From Rattus norvegicus (lineage: Eukaryota; Chordata; Mammalia; Rodentia; Muridae), in NCBI RefSeq assembly GCF_036323735.1, contig NC_086037.1, positions 56,420,002 through 56,484,001 on the forward strand: DNA of 64,000 bases, in the 5' to 3' direction. Numbering within the stretch: the first letter of the stretch is position 1; every line of letters begins with the position of its first letter. Position numbers and translations under genes: made by a program. Under the pieces are notes generated by a model that saw only the letters and a list, made by a program, of their open reading frames with translations, did not search any database and had not been told where the DNA came from. Of this stretch, positions 11,701 to 23,002 are shown one piece after another.

Positions 11701-11706
11701 TTTCCG

Positions 11707-11912
11707 CTTTTCTCTTGCTTGCTTGCTTGCTTTCTTTCTCTTTTTTCTTTTTTTCTTTTTCTTTCTTTCTTTTTTTTTTTTTTTTTTTTGAGACAAGGTT
11801 TCTCTGTATGGCCCTGGTTGTCCTGGGACTCCGTTGGTAGACCAGGCTGTCCTCAAACTTGCAGATCCATCTGCCTGCCTCTCCCTCTTTGAGTGCTGGG
11901 ATTTAAAGGTGT
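11707..11912 (-). repeat. B1 SINE with long T-rich tail
   Basis: A pyrimidine-rich tract (CTTG units then C/T runs, 11707-11790) leads into 'gagacaaggtttctctgtatg', 'gtagaccaggctgtcctcaa' and 'gagtgctgggatttaaaggt', an inverted B1. Confidence 0.8.
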
Positions 11913-12840
11913 GAATTCTTTTTTCTTGCTTGGACAGGCCTTCCCTATATACAGTGACTGTCCAGGAACTCTTCCCTTCCGGTGTGTTTTAAGGGGGAGG
12001 TGTGGGGAGGGCTTTATTCCAGTGATGCTTGTCTGGTGACTGCAAGGACCTGGCTTGGCATGGGTTCTTTAAGCATTTGGTGTGAATGTGTTTTCTTTTA
12101 ATTTTGCCCACACCCATGCAATCCTTGTTTCCTGTGCCAGTACCAGAACAACCCTGGCTAGAGATTGAGAAAAAGCCAGTAACTGACTTAAAATGCAATG
12201 TGTAAGCTGTTTGCTCTTTGCATATGTTTTGTCGTTGTTGGGAAGTTATGGAGTCTTTTTCTGCCTCTGAGGACAAGTCTGGAAAGGAGACAAGTGGACG
12301 CGCTATCCTAGACATAGTAGGGAGTTGAGTAAGCAGGAAAGTCACTGTTGTAAGGATAGATGGGACCAGGGAAAATTTGCTGGGTTTAAAATAATTTTCA
12401 TACAGATGCTATGACATTATTAGTCATTGGCTTTCCCCGCACAAGCCATCGTAGTCTTGACTATGAGTGTGAACCATATTTCACCAGGCCCAGATGTTCT
12501 CTCTTCCAGCTCTGCTATGCTGCTCCTTAATGAGCTTACCAAGAAGTCCTCAGTGAGAACATTGTTTACCCATGACACCTCTCGGATTATAGGACACCAT
12601 TCAGACTGTAGCAAGGAGCTCTTGTCCAAGGTTGGCTTATTCTGACTATCCAATAAATTGCTTTTCTTGCTGGTTTTTCTCTCCCCTTATGTACGTTTGC
12701 TGCTGCTGTGGTAGAAAGATAGTGGTGAGCCCTGTCTTCTGAGGAGGCCTTTGTATACAGGTAGCGGTAGGAGAGTGGGACATGTTTAAGCATAAAGTTT
12801 AAAGTTTAGTGTTGGAGTGTATGTAGACATCAGTCACTTT
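11913..12840. other. Intronic sequence, nothing recognised
   Basis: Overlapping open frames on both strands (12420-12653) precede CCAATAAATTGC (12650-12661), which resembles a poly(A) signal. I recognise no protein or repeat family and cannot call a gene or pseudogene. Confidence 0.4.
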
Positions 12841-12844
12841 AAAA

Positions 12845-12944
12845 TGTAGGATTTCAGGCAGATGAGATGGCTCATCAGATAATAGTGTTTGCCACCAAGC
12901 CTGACAACCTGACTTCTAAACACGCACGCACGCTCACACGCGCG

Positions 12945-12993
<49 letters not shown>
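12845..12993 (+). repeat. B3A-like SINE ending in a CG-rich then (CA)n tract
   Basis: 'cagatgagatggctcatcag' to 'ccaagcctgacaacctgact' is the SINE head. The tail is alternating purine-pyrimidine sequence: CACACGCGCGTGCGCGCAC at about 12936-12954, then (CA)n to 12993. Confidence 0.75.
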
Positions 12994-12998
<5 letters not shown>

Positions 12999-13096
12999 AA
13001 GAAGCATTTCAAATATATTAATATAGGAAGCATATACTTATAACTAGGATGAAATATCTACATATTTCTTATGTAACTTTATACCATCTTGAATAG

Positions 13097-13152
<56 letters not shown>
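13097..13152 (+). repeat. (TCTA)14 microsatellite
   Basis: Uninterrupted TCTA/CTAT tetranucleotide repeat of about 56 bp. Pure tetranucleotide arrays of this length are usually polymorphic between strains. Confidence 0.97.
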
Positions 13153-13268
13153 AGAGGCAAGATCTCACTCTGTAGCCCAGGCTAGCCTGATAGTCAATAA
13201 AGGCAAACCTTCTGCCTCAGCTTCTCAACATACTGAGATTATAGATGGGAGGCAGCACAACCAGCTTG
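13153..13268 (-). repeat. B1 SINE fragment
   Basis: 'aggcaagatctcactctgta', 'gcccaggctagcctgatag', 'ttctgcctcagcttctcaac' and 'gcagcacaaccagctt' are inverted B1 blocks adjoining the TCTA array. Confidence 0.65.
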
Positions 13269-14549
13269 GATTTCTTTATACCATTCTAGTGAGTCCCCAT
13301 AGTTTTGTGTGTGTTAGTATGAATAGGGCAAGGGAGATAGGTTCAGTCCCTAGTAAAGAAAATGAAAAAAAGACCCACTATGCCTGCTTCTTTGAACTTT
13401 CCTTCAAACTTCAAAGTTTAAAATTCAGTACTATGTTGTTTCTGAGATGTCCCATGCATATCCAGCCTGAAACTCCCCTTATTAGGAGATGTGCTGTCAC
13501 CTTTTGTATCTGCTTCTCTCTAACTGTTAGCATGGAAGGGTTCTGTGCATACTGCGTGTGCAGGTCTCTGACTTTCCCACTGCAACTAGATGGTCCTGTT
13601 GTAGTTGTGTTTCTTACCCTGGGCCCTTTATGTCTTTTCTCTCAAGCTTAGGACTGCCGTAAGAAGTACAGAGATTGAGTACTTTGCTCCACAGGCTTCT
13701 AGCCCATCATCAGGGTGTCAGTGTGATGGTTTCCTTGGAGGTGTCTGTCCTTGGCTGGCAGATGGCCACCTTTTCCATGTGTCTCCACATGGTTTTCCTT
13801 TTGTGTCTATGTTCTAATCTTTTATAAGGGTATGAGTCTTACCTTTTAGGGCCTACTCTGAAACCTCATTTTAATATGGTGACTTGACTTCTAATATCTA
13901 TCATTAGATTAAAGCAGATAAAGTGGACCCGTTGCATTGCTCCTTTACAAGGGGAGTGCTCTTGCCACTCAGGGTGGCAGTTACAGTGAGGGTTTTGTGG
14001 ATATTGTTTGTTAGGTCAGAGATGGTTCTCTGTGCCCTGTTTGCTCTCAAGAATGGAGAGCATGAGGCCTGGCTTAAGTTGGAGCTTAGCAAGCTTGGAT
14101 AGTTTCCTCATACGGGCTCAGAAAGGAGTCTATCTCTAAGGCTGATTGGGAAGACAGCTTCAGTCAGAGCAACTAACAGCAGAAAACAGGATGAGCATTT
14201 GGGAGGCCAGTCACAGACACAAGGGTTCTTATCAGTCCAGGGTATTGTGACCTATGTTGCTCTTCTGCCTCTCGGTGTTTCTGTGAGAAGCCCAGCAGCT
14301 CTCAGCTGGCTCCTGTCTGACTTATCACTACTGTGCTGTTCCTTTGGTCACTGCTAGGAGCATTCTTTGACTTAGTCATCTGCTTTTCTCTTTGGTACAC
14401 TCTGGGCCCCTCCCTCTGGCCTTCCTAGCATATGCATTTTCCGTAGTGTGTTCACAGTGGTGTGTGCAGCCACTCCTAAGACAGTTTTAGAGTACTCCCA
14501 TTTCCCCCATTGGGAATGTTTTCATACCGTTTAAAAATACTTAATTATC
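13269..14549. other. Intronic sequence, nothing recognised
   Basis: Open frames up to 120 codons occur here but have no recognisable domain, splice context or repeat identity. Confidence 0.45.
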
Positions 14550-14553
14550 TTTT

Positions 14554-14603
<50 letters not shown>

Positions 14604-14730
14604 ACACACATACCTGCCATGGCACAGTGTGGAAGTCAGAGGTGAGCTTGCAGGCATCAGTTCTCTCCACCAATTTGGTCTCAGAATTGACCTCAAGAGC
14701 CTTTACCTGCTGAACCATTCCTTTTAAAGA
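14550..14730 (-). repeat. B3A-like SINE with (TG)n
   Basis: (TG)n at 14556-14600, then 'cctgccatggcacagtgtgg', 'aagtcagaggtgagcttgca' and the degraded head 'tttacctgctgaaccattcc'. Confidence 0.75.
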
Positions 14731-14747
14731 TATTATCAGGGAGGGGT

Positions 14748-15192
14748 TATTTGAGACAAGGCCTTGTCCTTAGCCCAGAGTGACCTGAAGGAGGCTTACT
14801 GTGAAGCCCCAGCTGGCCTTCAACTTGCTGTAGCCCTGCTGCGTCAAGCATCCTGGGCTCTCCTTTAAACGTACCGTACAAGCGTCTCTGTTGTTTTCAG
14901 AGACAGATCTTGTGTAGCCCGGGATACCCTCAAACTTAGTATATAGATAGCTGAGTATAATTTGAACTCTTGACTCTCTTATACCTGGAACTATTAACAG
15001 CAGGCCTAGTTTCCAACAATCTGTTTAATCATAGATTTTTAGGGAGCAGGGTGTGGGCAGGAACAAGGTAACACAATGTAGCCTAGGCTGGACTAGAATT
15101 TGCTATGAAGCAGGCTGATCTCAAACTCAAAATAACCTCACTGCTCTCCTTCCTGGTGCTGGAATTGTAAGTATAAGCCACCACGATTGGCT
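14748..15192 (-). repeat. Three successive B1-related fragments
   Basis: Inverted B1-like blocks at about 14748-14865 (gagacaaggccttgtcctta), 14895-15005 (gagacagatcttgtgtagcc) and 15035-15192 (gtagcctaggctggactaga; taagccaccacgattggctt). All are diverged. Confidence 0.55.
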
Positions 15193-16020
15193 TGGAGTAA
15201 TTCTGTCCTGTTAGCGTTGTTTCTTTCTAAGAACCACGTTGATATTAGCATAAGAAGCCTTATGGTAATTTAGTATTCAGATTCATCGTTAAAGAATATA
15301 TGGAGAAATTATTCTTAGATCTTTTGATGAAGTTGGCAATTACATCTCCTTAAATGATCCGATACAAATGCAAACTGTTTGCTGTTTTAGGAACTACAGA
15401 ATCCAGATCGTATGGATTGAACTAACTCTCAGATGAACTCCTCAGGGCTGCCTTATCTATCTGTGAGTTTCTTGGATGGAAACCACATTAAATCACTGAT
15501 CCAGATATAGTGGTATATAGAATAATCTCCCCTCAATTCCAGGAAGATTAGTCTTGGCTACATGGGAAGGTTGGAGCCAGCCTCTGCCAGATGAGCCTGT
15601 CTCAGACGATGACGGTGAACATAGGCAACGCAAAGATGGACAAAAAGGTCCAATCAAGGATCACGGCTTATGTGCCATCGTGTCTCCATAGTTCTGTTTT
15701 TTTCTAGAATATACCCTTCTCTTTATAGGGTTGACAGTCCTGTTTGCCATACTGTTTCCTTTAGATCTAGATTCAGGTTAGATTTCCTTGGCCGACAAGA
15801 ACTACAGATGACGTGTGCTCTTCTGTGTCAGTGTCAACTTCATCCCATGATTTCATTGGTGCCTGCTAGGCAGAGGGCATCTGTGAGGTTTCATAATTCC
15901 AAAATGGCGTGACTGTGATATCCAGGGGTTTTGGGGTCATTAGTAATCACCTCCACTACTGAACTGTATTCCTAGCTCGCCTCTCTTCAACAGTATTTAT
16001 TTTATTACTATCAGTAATTT
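15193..16020. other. Intronic sequence, nothing firm recognised
   Basis: A degraded plus-strand B1-like piece may lie near 15505-15615 (gtggtatatagaataatctc; cagcctctgcc). Otherwise nothing is identifiable. Confidence 0.4.
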
Positions 16021-16023
16021 TTT

Positions 16024-16290
16024 TCTTTTTGAGACAGGCTCTCCTTGCAGCCTGGAGCTCTCCAAATAGACCAAACTGTCCTCAAACTCAGAGATCCACC
16101 TGCCTCTGCCTCCTCAGTGCTGGGATCAAATGTGTGTACCGTTGGGGATTTAGCTCAGTGGTAGAGCGCTTGCCTAGGAAGCACAAGGCCCTGGGTTCGG
16201 TCCCCAGCTCCGAGAAAAAGAAAAGGGAAAAAAAAAAAAAGAGAGAAAACTTAGACAAATGTGTGTACCACACCTGGCTTTCAGTGGTGT
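16024..16290 (-). repeat. B1 SINE interrupted by an ID insertion
   Basis: The B1 runs 16024-16140 (gagacaggctctccttgcag; gcctctgcctcctcagtgct) and resumes at 16256 with 'caaatgtgtgtaccacacct'. The break is exactly the ID insertion, so the B1 is the older element. Confidence 0.88.
16141..16255 (+). repeat. Young ID SINE with target-site duplication
   Basis: Starts GTTGGGGATTTAGCTCAGTG, includes 'gtagagcgcttgcctagg' and 'ggttcggtccccagc', and ends in an A-rich tail. Boxes A and B of the RNA polymerase III promoter look intact. A 14-bp target-site duplication CAAATGTGTGTACC flanks it (16127-16140 and 16256-16269). Confidence 0.96.
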
Positions 16291-17414
16291 CTTTGGAATT
16301 TTGAGTCTATCATTTCTGTGTCAGCCTTAAGTATATACTTGAGTCTCTCAGATTGTGACATCTCCTGCCTTGCCCTTGTTGGACTTAAACAGGGAGACAA
16401 AACTGGCCAGTGACAGCAACTTGTAGGGAAGCCTTTTTCCTCTGTGTGTGGCACAGACAGAACCCCCCCCCCACCCCCCATGCTCCTTTTCAGCTCTTTC
16501 TCAGTTCCTGGCACCTGGGGATTTCTAGTTCGTTCTTTGTTCTCTGTCAGTATAGGTATTCAGACACACTCTGTCAGTATAAGGTTTCTGTTAGATAGGT
16601 GCCTGTTTGTTCTGCTGTAACGGGAAGTTCCCAGGATTTTCACTCTCAGTTTTGAGACTAGATACTTCAAAGGGGTGTTAAACTTGAATGTGTTCTCTTA
16701 TGCGAGCTTTTGGGGTAACTATAGTTGATATCTCTGTCGTCATTTAGAAAGCCATAGAATCTTCACTCTCAAACTATTAACTCTGATTACAGAGGTTTTT
16801 AATGACTGGAGATTGGTGAAGGATGGAATGGTGGCAAGTAGTGAGGAGAGAGAGATCACAGGTTACAGCTCAGTGTCTTTCTCTGCTTCATCTTTAGTTC
16901 TTAAGGGCACTGGTGTATCAGCATTTAAAACAGGAGAAGCATGTTTTTGCTTTTTTGTTTTTTCAGTATGATTAAACCTGAGAAAATGATTACATTTTGA
17001 AATGAAAGGCCTCATGGTTCATTCCTTTGAGGCTCTCATCTCTAGAGTTTATTTTTTTTAATATATATGTATGTTAAAGGCCAGCGTTGTATTTCCAGCA
17101 ACAAGTGGAAAGAGCTGTGTGCATCTATAACTTTACTAGCAAGTAATAGCTGAGAACCCAGAGCCGGTGTGTTACTCAGCTCTCTGTCCCTGTAGCAATG
17201 TAAGTGAAATAGTCCAGGTAAAAAGAAGTTTGCTTTTGGCTTAAGTTTCAGAGCTTTTAGTCTATGGTCATTTTGCCCCATTTCCTTTGGCCTATGGCAA
17301 GGCAGTGACTCATGGGAGAACTAAGTGTGCAGTAGAGAAAGCTGTTCCTATCACAGCATCCAGAAAGGGCAAGAGGATGGGCCAGGAAACCAACAGACCA
17401 GTGTTCCTTCCTTA
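16291..17414. other. Intronic sequence, nothing recognised
   Basis: A C-run at 16464-16472 and a short AT-rich patch near 17048-17075. No SINE core or exon recognised. Confidence 0.45.
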
Positions 17415-17419
17415 AAAGA

Positions 17420-17479
<60 letters not shown>

Positions 17480-17628
17480 ACGCACCTGCTCTGGAGAATG
17501 GGGAACACATGTGTGCACTGTAGAGTTGATTCCTCCCATCTTTGTGTCAGTTCCCAGGATTAATCCCAGGTCTCCAGGCTTCCATAGCAAGCACCTTTAA
17601 CAGTGCACTGAGACATTTCTCTGGCCCC
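17415..17628 (-). repeat. B3A-like SINE with (TG)n
   Basis: (TG)28 at about 17424-17479 leads into 'cacgcacctgctctggagaa', a B3A-like inverted body, and the head 'actgagacatttctctggcc'. Confidence 0.75.
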
Positions 17629-17775
17629 CAAGTCCCTTTTAAGGGCCTGCCCTCATAGTTGTGTGGAAAATTTGCAGCTAAACCTTACCTCTATATGGCC
17701 TTCTTATTAGTACCCAGGACTGGGGACCATGGTTTTTGGTTTTGTTGTTGGTTTGGCTTGGTTTTATACCACATA

Positions 17776-17780
<5 letters not shown>

Positions 17781-17811
<31 letters not shown>

Positions 17812-17907
17812 CTTTTTTTTTTTCGGAGCTGGGGACCGAACCCAGGGCCTTGCTAGGGCCTTGCTCCTGCTAGGCAAGCGCTCTACCACTGAGCTAAATC
17901 CCCAACC
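17781..17907 (-). repeat. Young ID SINE with target-site duplication and internal 11-bp duplication
   Basis: T-run, then CGGAGCTGGGGACCGAACCC and 'gcaagcgctctaccactgag'. The flanking 15-bp duplication ACCACATAGGCTCTT lies at 17768-17782 and 17908-17922. Internally AGGGCCTTGCT is repeated in tandem (17844-17854, 17855-17865), an atypical private duplication. Confidence 0.96.
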
Positions 17908-17999
17908 ACCACATAGGCTCTTAAAGGACATTTATCCACGCCAAGGCGGTAGTATGTAATAGATGTGAAATATTAGTTAAAAAAATAAGCAAAAACCAA

Positions 18000-18085
18000 A
18001 CTGGGTAGAGTGAAGCATCCCTATTGACCTGGCACTTGGGAGGTCATGGTGGGCTACAGAGTGAATCACAAGCCAGCCTGGCTAC
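18000..18085 (+). repeat. B1-related fragment
   Basis: 'ctgggtagagtgaagcatcc' to 'caagccagcctggctacaaa' is a diverged plus-strand B1-like segment. Confidence 0.5.
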
Positions 18086-18412
18086 AAAATGAAACTTAGA
18101 AAACAAACAGAAAACTTCTTTGCTTTAGAGTTCAGATTGCAGCTGCCCCAGTATAAATACAGGAAACGCCTGCATTTTTCTTTTAGATTCAACTGCCTTT
18201 CCACCATCACCACTTGTTTGGCTTGTCATATGCATTTCCAGGCTTTCTGTCTGAAAGGAGATGATATTATTCACAAATGGCTCAGAAATAGCAATGAGCA
18301 TTTCTGGTCATTTATTAACTTTTAGGTTTTAGAATTAGATAAACTTTTGTGACCAAGGTGCCTTTGGACTTATACAGTAACCAGTACAACCAGTTAGGTG
18401 CAGGGGGTGTGG

Positions 18413-18533
18413 GCTGTTATGTTTTGAGATATTTCTCCCTGTGTAAACCAGACTAGCCTCAAACTCACAGACTGCCACCTGCCTCTACTTCCTAAGTGTT
18501 AGGATTAAAGGTGCGTGTCACCATGCCTGTCTG
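18413..18533 (-). repeat. B1 SINE
   Basis: 'tgagatatttctccctgtgt', 'accagactagcctcaaactc', 'ctaagtgttaggattaaagg', 'tgcgtgtcaccatgcctgtc': inverted B1 blocks in order. Confidence 0.75.
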
Positions 18534-18819
18534 AATTGGTAGTTTATAAAACTGTGGTCTCTCAAAGATGAGAAGTGGACCTCGGAGCCGCTGGCACAAT
18601 TCTCAAGCCTCATTGGATTCCCAGTTCTTCACGACCTCATCTGTGTATGCATGTGTTCGTCCTCATCCGTGTTATCATTTGTATGGGTTCATGTATTCAA
18701 CATCACAGATATAAAGCTGGTCCATTCCAGAGAGCACTTTGGGACTACTGCTCTCCTATGCCTCCTTATCCTGAGCCCTTATCAAACTGATCTGTTCTCC
18801 TTCTCAGTAAACAGACCTT

Positions 18820-18912
18820 CCCAGGTTAGAGGTAGAGCTCAGTGCTGTAGTCCTTGCCCAGCAGACAGAAGCCCTGTCTTCAATCCCCAGCACCTAAAAC
18901 ACCAAATAAAAC
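18820..18912 (+). repeat. ID-related/B4 SINE fragment
   Basis: 'ggttagaggtagagctcagt', 'tccttgcccagcagacagaa', 'ttcaatccccagcacctaaa': tRNA-like spacing retained, A-rich end. Confidence 0.55.
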
Positions 18913-19089
18913 CCCACCTGTCTTGGCTCAGCCACATTTCTGCCTCCACAACTACCCAGCACCTTGTGTCTTTTTATTATGCTTATTAGCACATGTATTG
19001 TCTCTACTGCCCATCCATTCCTCTGTCTTGATTTATTTCCAAATAAACTGTATGTTTATCTCAGTATTTTTTTTTTAATTGTGTCAAGC

Positions 19090-19135
19090 CAGGAGAGGAG
19101 GAGAGGAAGAGAGGGAGAGAGAGAGGGAGGGAGAG

Positions 19136-19179
<44 letters not shown>
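19090..19179 (+). repeat. (GA)n purine tract
   Basis: About 90 bases of G/A only apart from rare interruptions. The perfect GA run occupies about 19140-19178. Confidence 0.95.
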
Positions 19180-19180
<1 letters not shown>

Positions 19181-20170
19181 TCTCAATATTTTAAAGTAGT
19201 ATTCAGTGGTATTTTTCTCTGTGTGTAGTTTACATACAATAAAACACACACACTTAAGTGTATGTTCACTGCGTTTTGTTCTCAGCCTAACCCAGATCTC
19301 TCTGTAGAAACAGAAGTTCACATTCTCCACCCACCTTGTAGACTCACTGTGAACCCTAGCATACGTTGTCTATCAGAGCTCTGATTTCCGTGTCTTCTCC
19401 TGTCAGGAATGCTTGCTGCTCATCTCTTTGATGTGAGTGCTGACCTTGCTCCTGCAGAGAGCCTTCCATTCTGTAAAGAGTAAGACTGAGATGCAGCGGC
19501 TCAGCACCCGCCTCCCGCCCATTTTCCCACGCTGCTTTATCTCAGACAGCTCCTCTGTGCACCCCTTCCGTCCTCCATCTTACTGCTGTGAGCTTGCCAG
19601 ACTTTGTGTCCTCAGTGGTTCTGTTGCTGCTGAGCAGACCTACACATTGAAAGCAGAACTGGTGGCCCCTGTGAAAAGGAGCCTGGAGTCTGCAGACAGG
19701 AGATGCTTTCTCATTGGTTGTCACATGATGACTTCTGTAGACATTCTCTGACTTAGCCCTGTGAGAGGCCTCGATTGGACCTGGGGGAGGAACCTCCTGA
19801 GGAAACAGATTCTGGAAGTCCTGCCTAAGGTGGGCTCATTGCCTTCCTGAGGCTCTATTTATAAGCCACAGAGGGAATCTAAGGGATTTTATATCACCTC
19901 CTACCCTACCTTATAAAATTAGTTCAGGTGGGTGGCTAGAACCATGAAGTTAAACACCAATTATCTAAATATACATAGGAGGTAGGAACAGAGGGTCAGA
20001 AAAGAACCCGTGTTCTCTAACTTGAGGATTCCAACTGCAAAGACAAAAATGGCAGCGCCTCCTCGAGCCTGCAGCTGTTAGGGGCTCCTTGAGCTCTGAC
20101 ATCTTTCCTCTGTGTTCATCCACGGCTCTGATTATAAGTGCTTCGTGCTGGAATCGCCACTCACATATTA
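19180..20170. other. Intronic sequence, nothing recognised
   Basis: A 104-codon open frame at 19437-19751 has no recognisable homology or splice context. No repeat family assigned. Confidence 0.45.
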
Positions 20171-20285
20171 CGTTATGGGTTTTGAGAGAGTCTTACTATG
20201 TGTCACAAGCTGGCTCCTAACTCACGATCCCTCCTCACTCAGCATCCCCTGAGGAGTTGCAGGATTACAGGTGTAGACCACGGAC
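20171..20285 (-). repeat. B1-related fragment, old
   Basis: 'tgagagagtcttactatgtg', 'gctggctcctaactcacgat', 'ggattacaggtgtagaccac': degraded inverted B1. Confidence 0.5.
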
Positions 20286-21720
20286 TCTTGGAATCTGTGT
20301 ATTAAATAAGCAAATTTGACTCTTTGAACTAGAGTTTTCCTCACAACCTACCATCATGCTGTCTCTATTCTTGGGGAAAATCCTGTCACATTTAGAGGGA
20401 AGCATTAGCATATTTCTAAGTGTCTCTGGGCTCTGTTCAGGCTGTCCCCTCTGTGGCATGGTAGACTTGTTTTAACCATTCTGTCTGGCAACTCAAGGTC
20501 TTCCAGCATGTAGTCAGAACTTTGCTTTTTGTTGACTCCATAAACTTCAGCTAATGGTATTGTTCCATTTTAAGTTATTTTCCCTCCTCGTTGGCAGTTG
20601 ACTTTATGCTTTCCGTTCCTCCAGCAAGGCCCCTTAGTTCTCCGTGATACTTGTGGTTCCCTTGGGAAAGGCAGAGGTCCTTGTGGAGACATTAAGCTAG
20701 TGGTTTCACACACACATGCACATGGTCTTCAGGAGTAAGGAACCTCCAGCATTTGATTCAGATATGCAGTTTGGGTTTGAAGAAGGAAACCTAAACCCAG
20801 CAACTGCTCTAGTGGGCTGGACCATTCTTAGATTCTAGTTGTGGAAATTAGAGTAAGAAGAGGGAGAACTTTATGGAAGAAATTGATGTTGCTTGGCTCA
20901 GCTAGAGCTCTGTTCTGTCCTGTTGATCTCTAGTGTATCCCCATCAGGTCCATGGAGAATGAGGCAGACAAAGGGTAGACGTGGTAAGGTCATGAAAGAC
21001 ATTGCTGTGTGAGATTATTGGGTTGGACCTCTTGCTGGGTTTTCAGCCTTGACTCTGATCTGAGTAAGATATCTCTAATTAAAAGTGTAATAAGAAAAAT
21101 TTATTCATTTAGCAGTTAGATAACATAGTTTCTCCTTGTCTTCAAGGGTCAATTTCCAAGATCCTCAGAGGGTCTCTAGGATCACAAGCTCTACAGTGTT
21201 CTCTGAATACCCTGCAGCTAATCAGAGTTAATCAGTCTCTCCCTGTCTTTTGTTCTGGTATCTGCTTTGCTTTGCTGCATTTAAGACTGGAAGGCATCAA
21301 GTAAAGCAGTCATTTTCTCAGCACTGTCGATCTGATAACTGACACTGAGTAATGCACACAGCAGGACTGGACTGGACTGAGCATGTCCTCTCTCAAATAG
21401 GATGGAGCAGCTTTCATTGTACTACTCAGAAGTTATGAGATTAACGTGTCTGATTGGGCGCTGGTGAGCTTTTCCAGAGGTCGAGAGCCCTTGCTGCTCT
21501 TGCAGAGGACCGGAGATCAGTCCCCAGCACCCATACAAAGCAGCTCACAACTGCCTGTAACTCCGGCTTCAAGCGATCCAGCACTCTCCGCTGGCCTCTG
21601 CTTGCACATCCTTTAGACTTTCCCTTCTTCCCATCTCAGTGTCTTCTCAGGAAACCATTCTGGCTTAAATGAAGTTTAATCCTGGCTTAGTCAAATTTAG
21701 AGCTTCCAGTGCATGTCTCC
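20286..21720. other. Intronic sequence, nothing firm recognised
   Basis: Possible B3-related fragment near 21455-21610 (ggtgagcttttccagaggtc; cagcacccatacaaagcagc). Otherwise no identifiable feature. Confidence 0.4.
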
Positions 21721-22118
21721 TGTCTCAGTTAGGGTTTCTATTGCTGTGATTAAAAACACCACAACTTAAAGCAAGCAGGGGAGAAAAGGAGCTGTAAGTT
21801 CCACATCACACTCTATCACTAAGCAAAGTCAGGGCAAGAACCTGGTGGCAGGATCTGAGGCAGAGGCCTTGGAGGAGTGAGCGCTGCTCACTGGCTTGCA
21901 TCTCGTGGCTTGGCTTGCTCAGTCTGCTTTCTTATAGTACCCAGGACCACCAGTCCAGGGGTGATGTCCCCCATAATGGGCTGGGCCCTCCAACATCAGT
22001 CATTAATCAAGACAATGCAGACTTGCCTGACTAGTCTCCTGGAGGCATTCTCAATTGTGATCCCCTCTTCTCAAATAACTCTAGCTTGTGTCAAGTTGAC
22101 ATAAACCTAGCCAGCACA
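21721..22118 (-). mobile_element. LTR-like rodent repeat (MaLR-like), solo
   Basis: Bounded by TGTCTCAGTTAGGGTTTC on the left and AAACCTAGCCAGCACA on the right, so it has TG...CA ends. Two further copies of this family occur in the window (32182-32490, 59375-59778). Its minus-strand 3' end (CTAACTGAGACA) resembles that of MaLR LTRs; the family name is an inference. Confidence 0.6.
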
Positions 22119-22847
22119 TATATCTGCTCTATTTTCCTACCTGTGCCTCCGTCACTAACACATATGACTTAGGTGATATCTTCTTGGAATAGAACAGGGC
22201 TGTCTTGAAGGCCTGGGTAACTCCTTTGAAGAACTTGGTGTCCTTTGTGTGCTACTGGTCTGGGCGTAGGGCAAGTCCTGTCCTCAGACTGAGGTCTTCT
22301 CTGATAGATTCAGGGCTTGATAGACACTGACTTTCGCTCGGGAGAGAGATTTCTCTTTGTTCTGTAGAAACCCAGGAAACATTCTCAAGTACAGTGCTCC
22401 CCCACCCACCCACTCACACTTCAAACTCAAAAGCTCAGAAAGCAACAAATCCAGCAGGAGCTTTGTCTGGAGTTGCCTGTCTGCCTAGAGGACGTTCACC
22501 CAGTCGGCATGAGATTGCCAGAGGCTCCCTTCTTGGAGTCTGAGTAAACAGCGATTAACTCACAGGAAAGAGAGCCTGAAGTCTGACACCTTGCCCTAAG
22601 AGGCTTTACCGCAAGTAGCCTGTTCTTCTGAGTCTTTCTCTGAATAACTACACGGCATGACAGCCATTGTTCACAACCAGCATTTGTTCCACCCCTCCTA
22701 GGGCCTTCACGCACTCAGAAGGCCTAAGGCTGGAATCCTCTGTCTCCATGTCCCCTAGACACTCCAAACTCCTACTTTTGCTGTAGTTTAGAATGCACCA
22801 TAAGCTCAACCATGTGGCCCTTTTTTAGTTTAATTCCATATACTCTT
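22119..22847. other. Intronic sequence, nothing recognised
   Basis: No exon, SINE or microsatellite identified. Confidence 0.45.
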
Positions 22848-23002
22848 TTTTTTTTAAATATTTATTTATTTTGTGTATAAGCACATTGCCACTGTTCTTA
22901 GACAGATGGTCGTGAGCCACCATGTGGTTGCTGGGAATTGAACTCAGGACCTTTAGAAGAGCAGTCAGTGCTCTTAACCGCTGAGCCATCTCTCCAGCTC
23001 CC
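22848..23002 (-). repeat. B2 SINE
   Basis: A-rich tail as T-rich 'aaatatttatttattttgtg', then 'gagccaccatgtggttgctg', 'ggaattgaactcaggacctt' and head 'ctgagccatctctccagct'. Lacks part of the middle. Confidence 0.9.

Noticed and set aside
13097..13152. Regularly spaced short repeats, considered as a CRISPR-like array
   Set aside because: Pure TCTA microsatellite with no spacers; the genome is mammalian.
16141..16215. tRNA-Ala-like sequence with boxes A and B
   Set aside because: It is an ID SINE derived from a tRNA-Ala/BC1 master, with A-rich tail and target-site duplication, not a functional tRNA gene. The same applies to the other ID copies.
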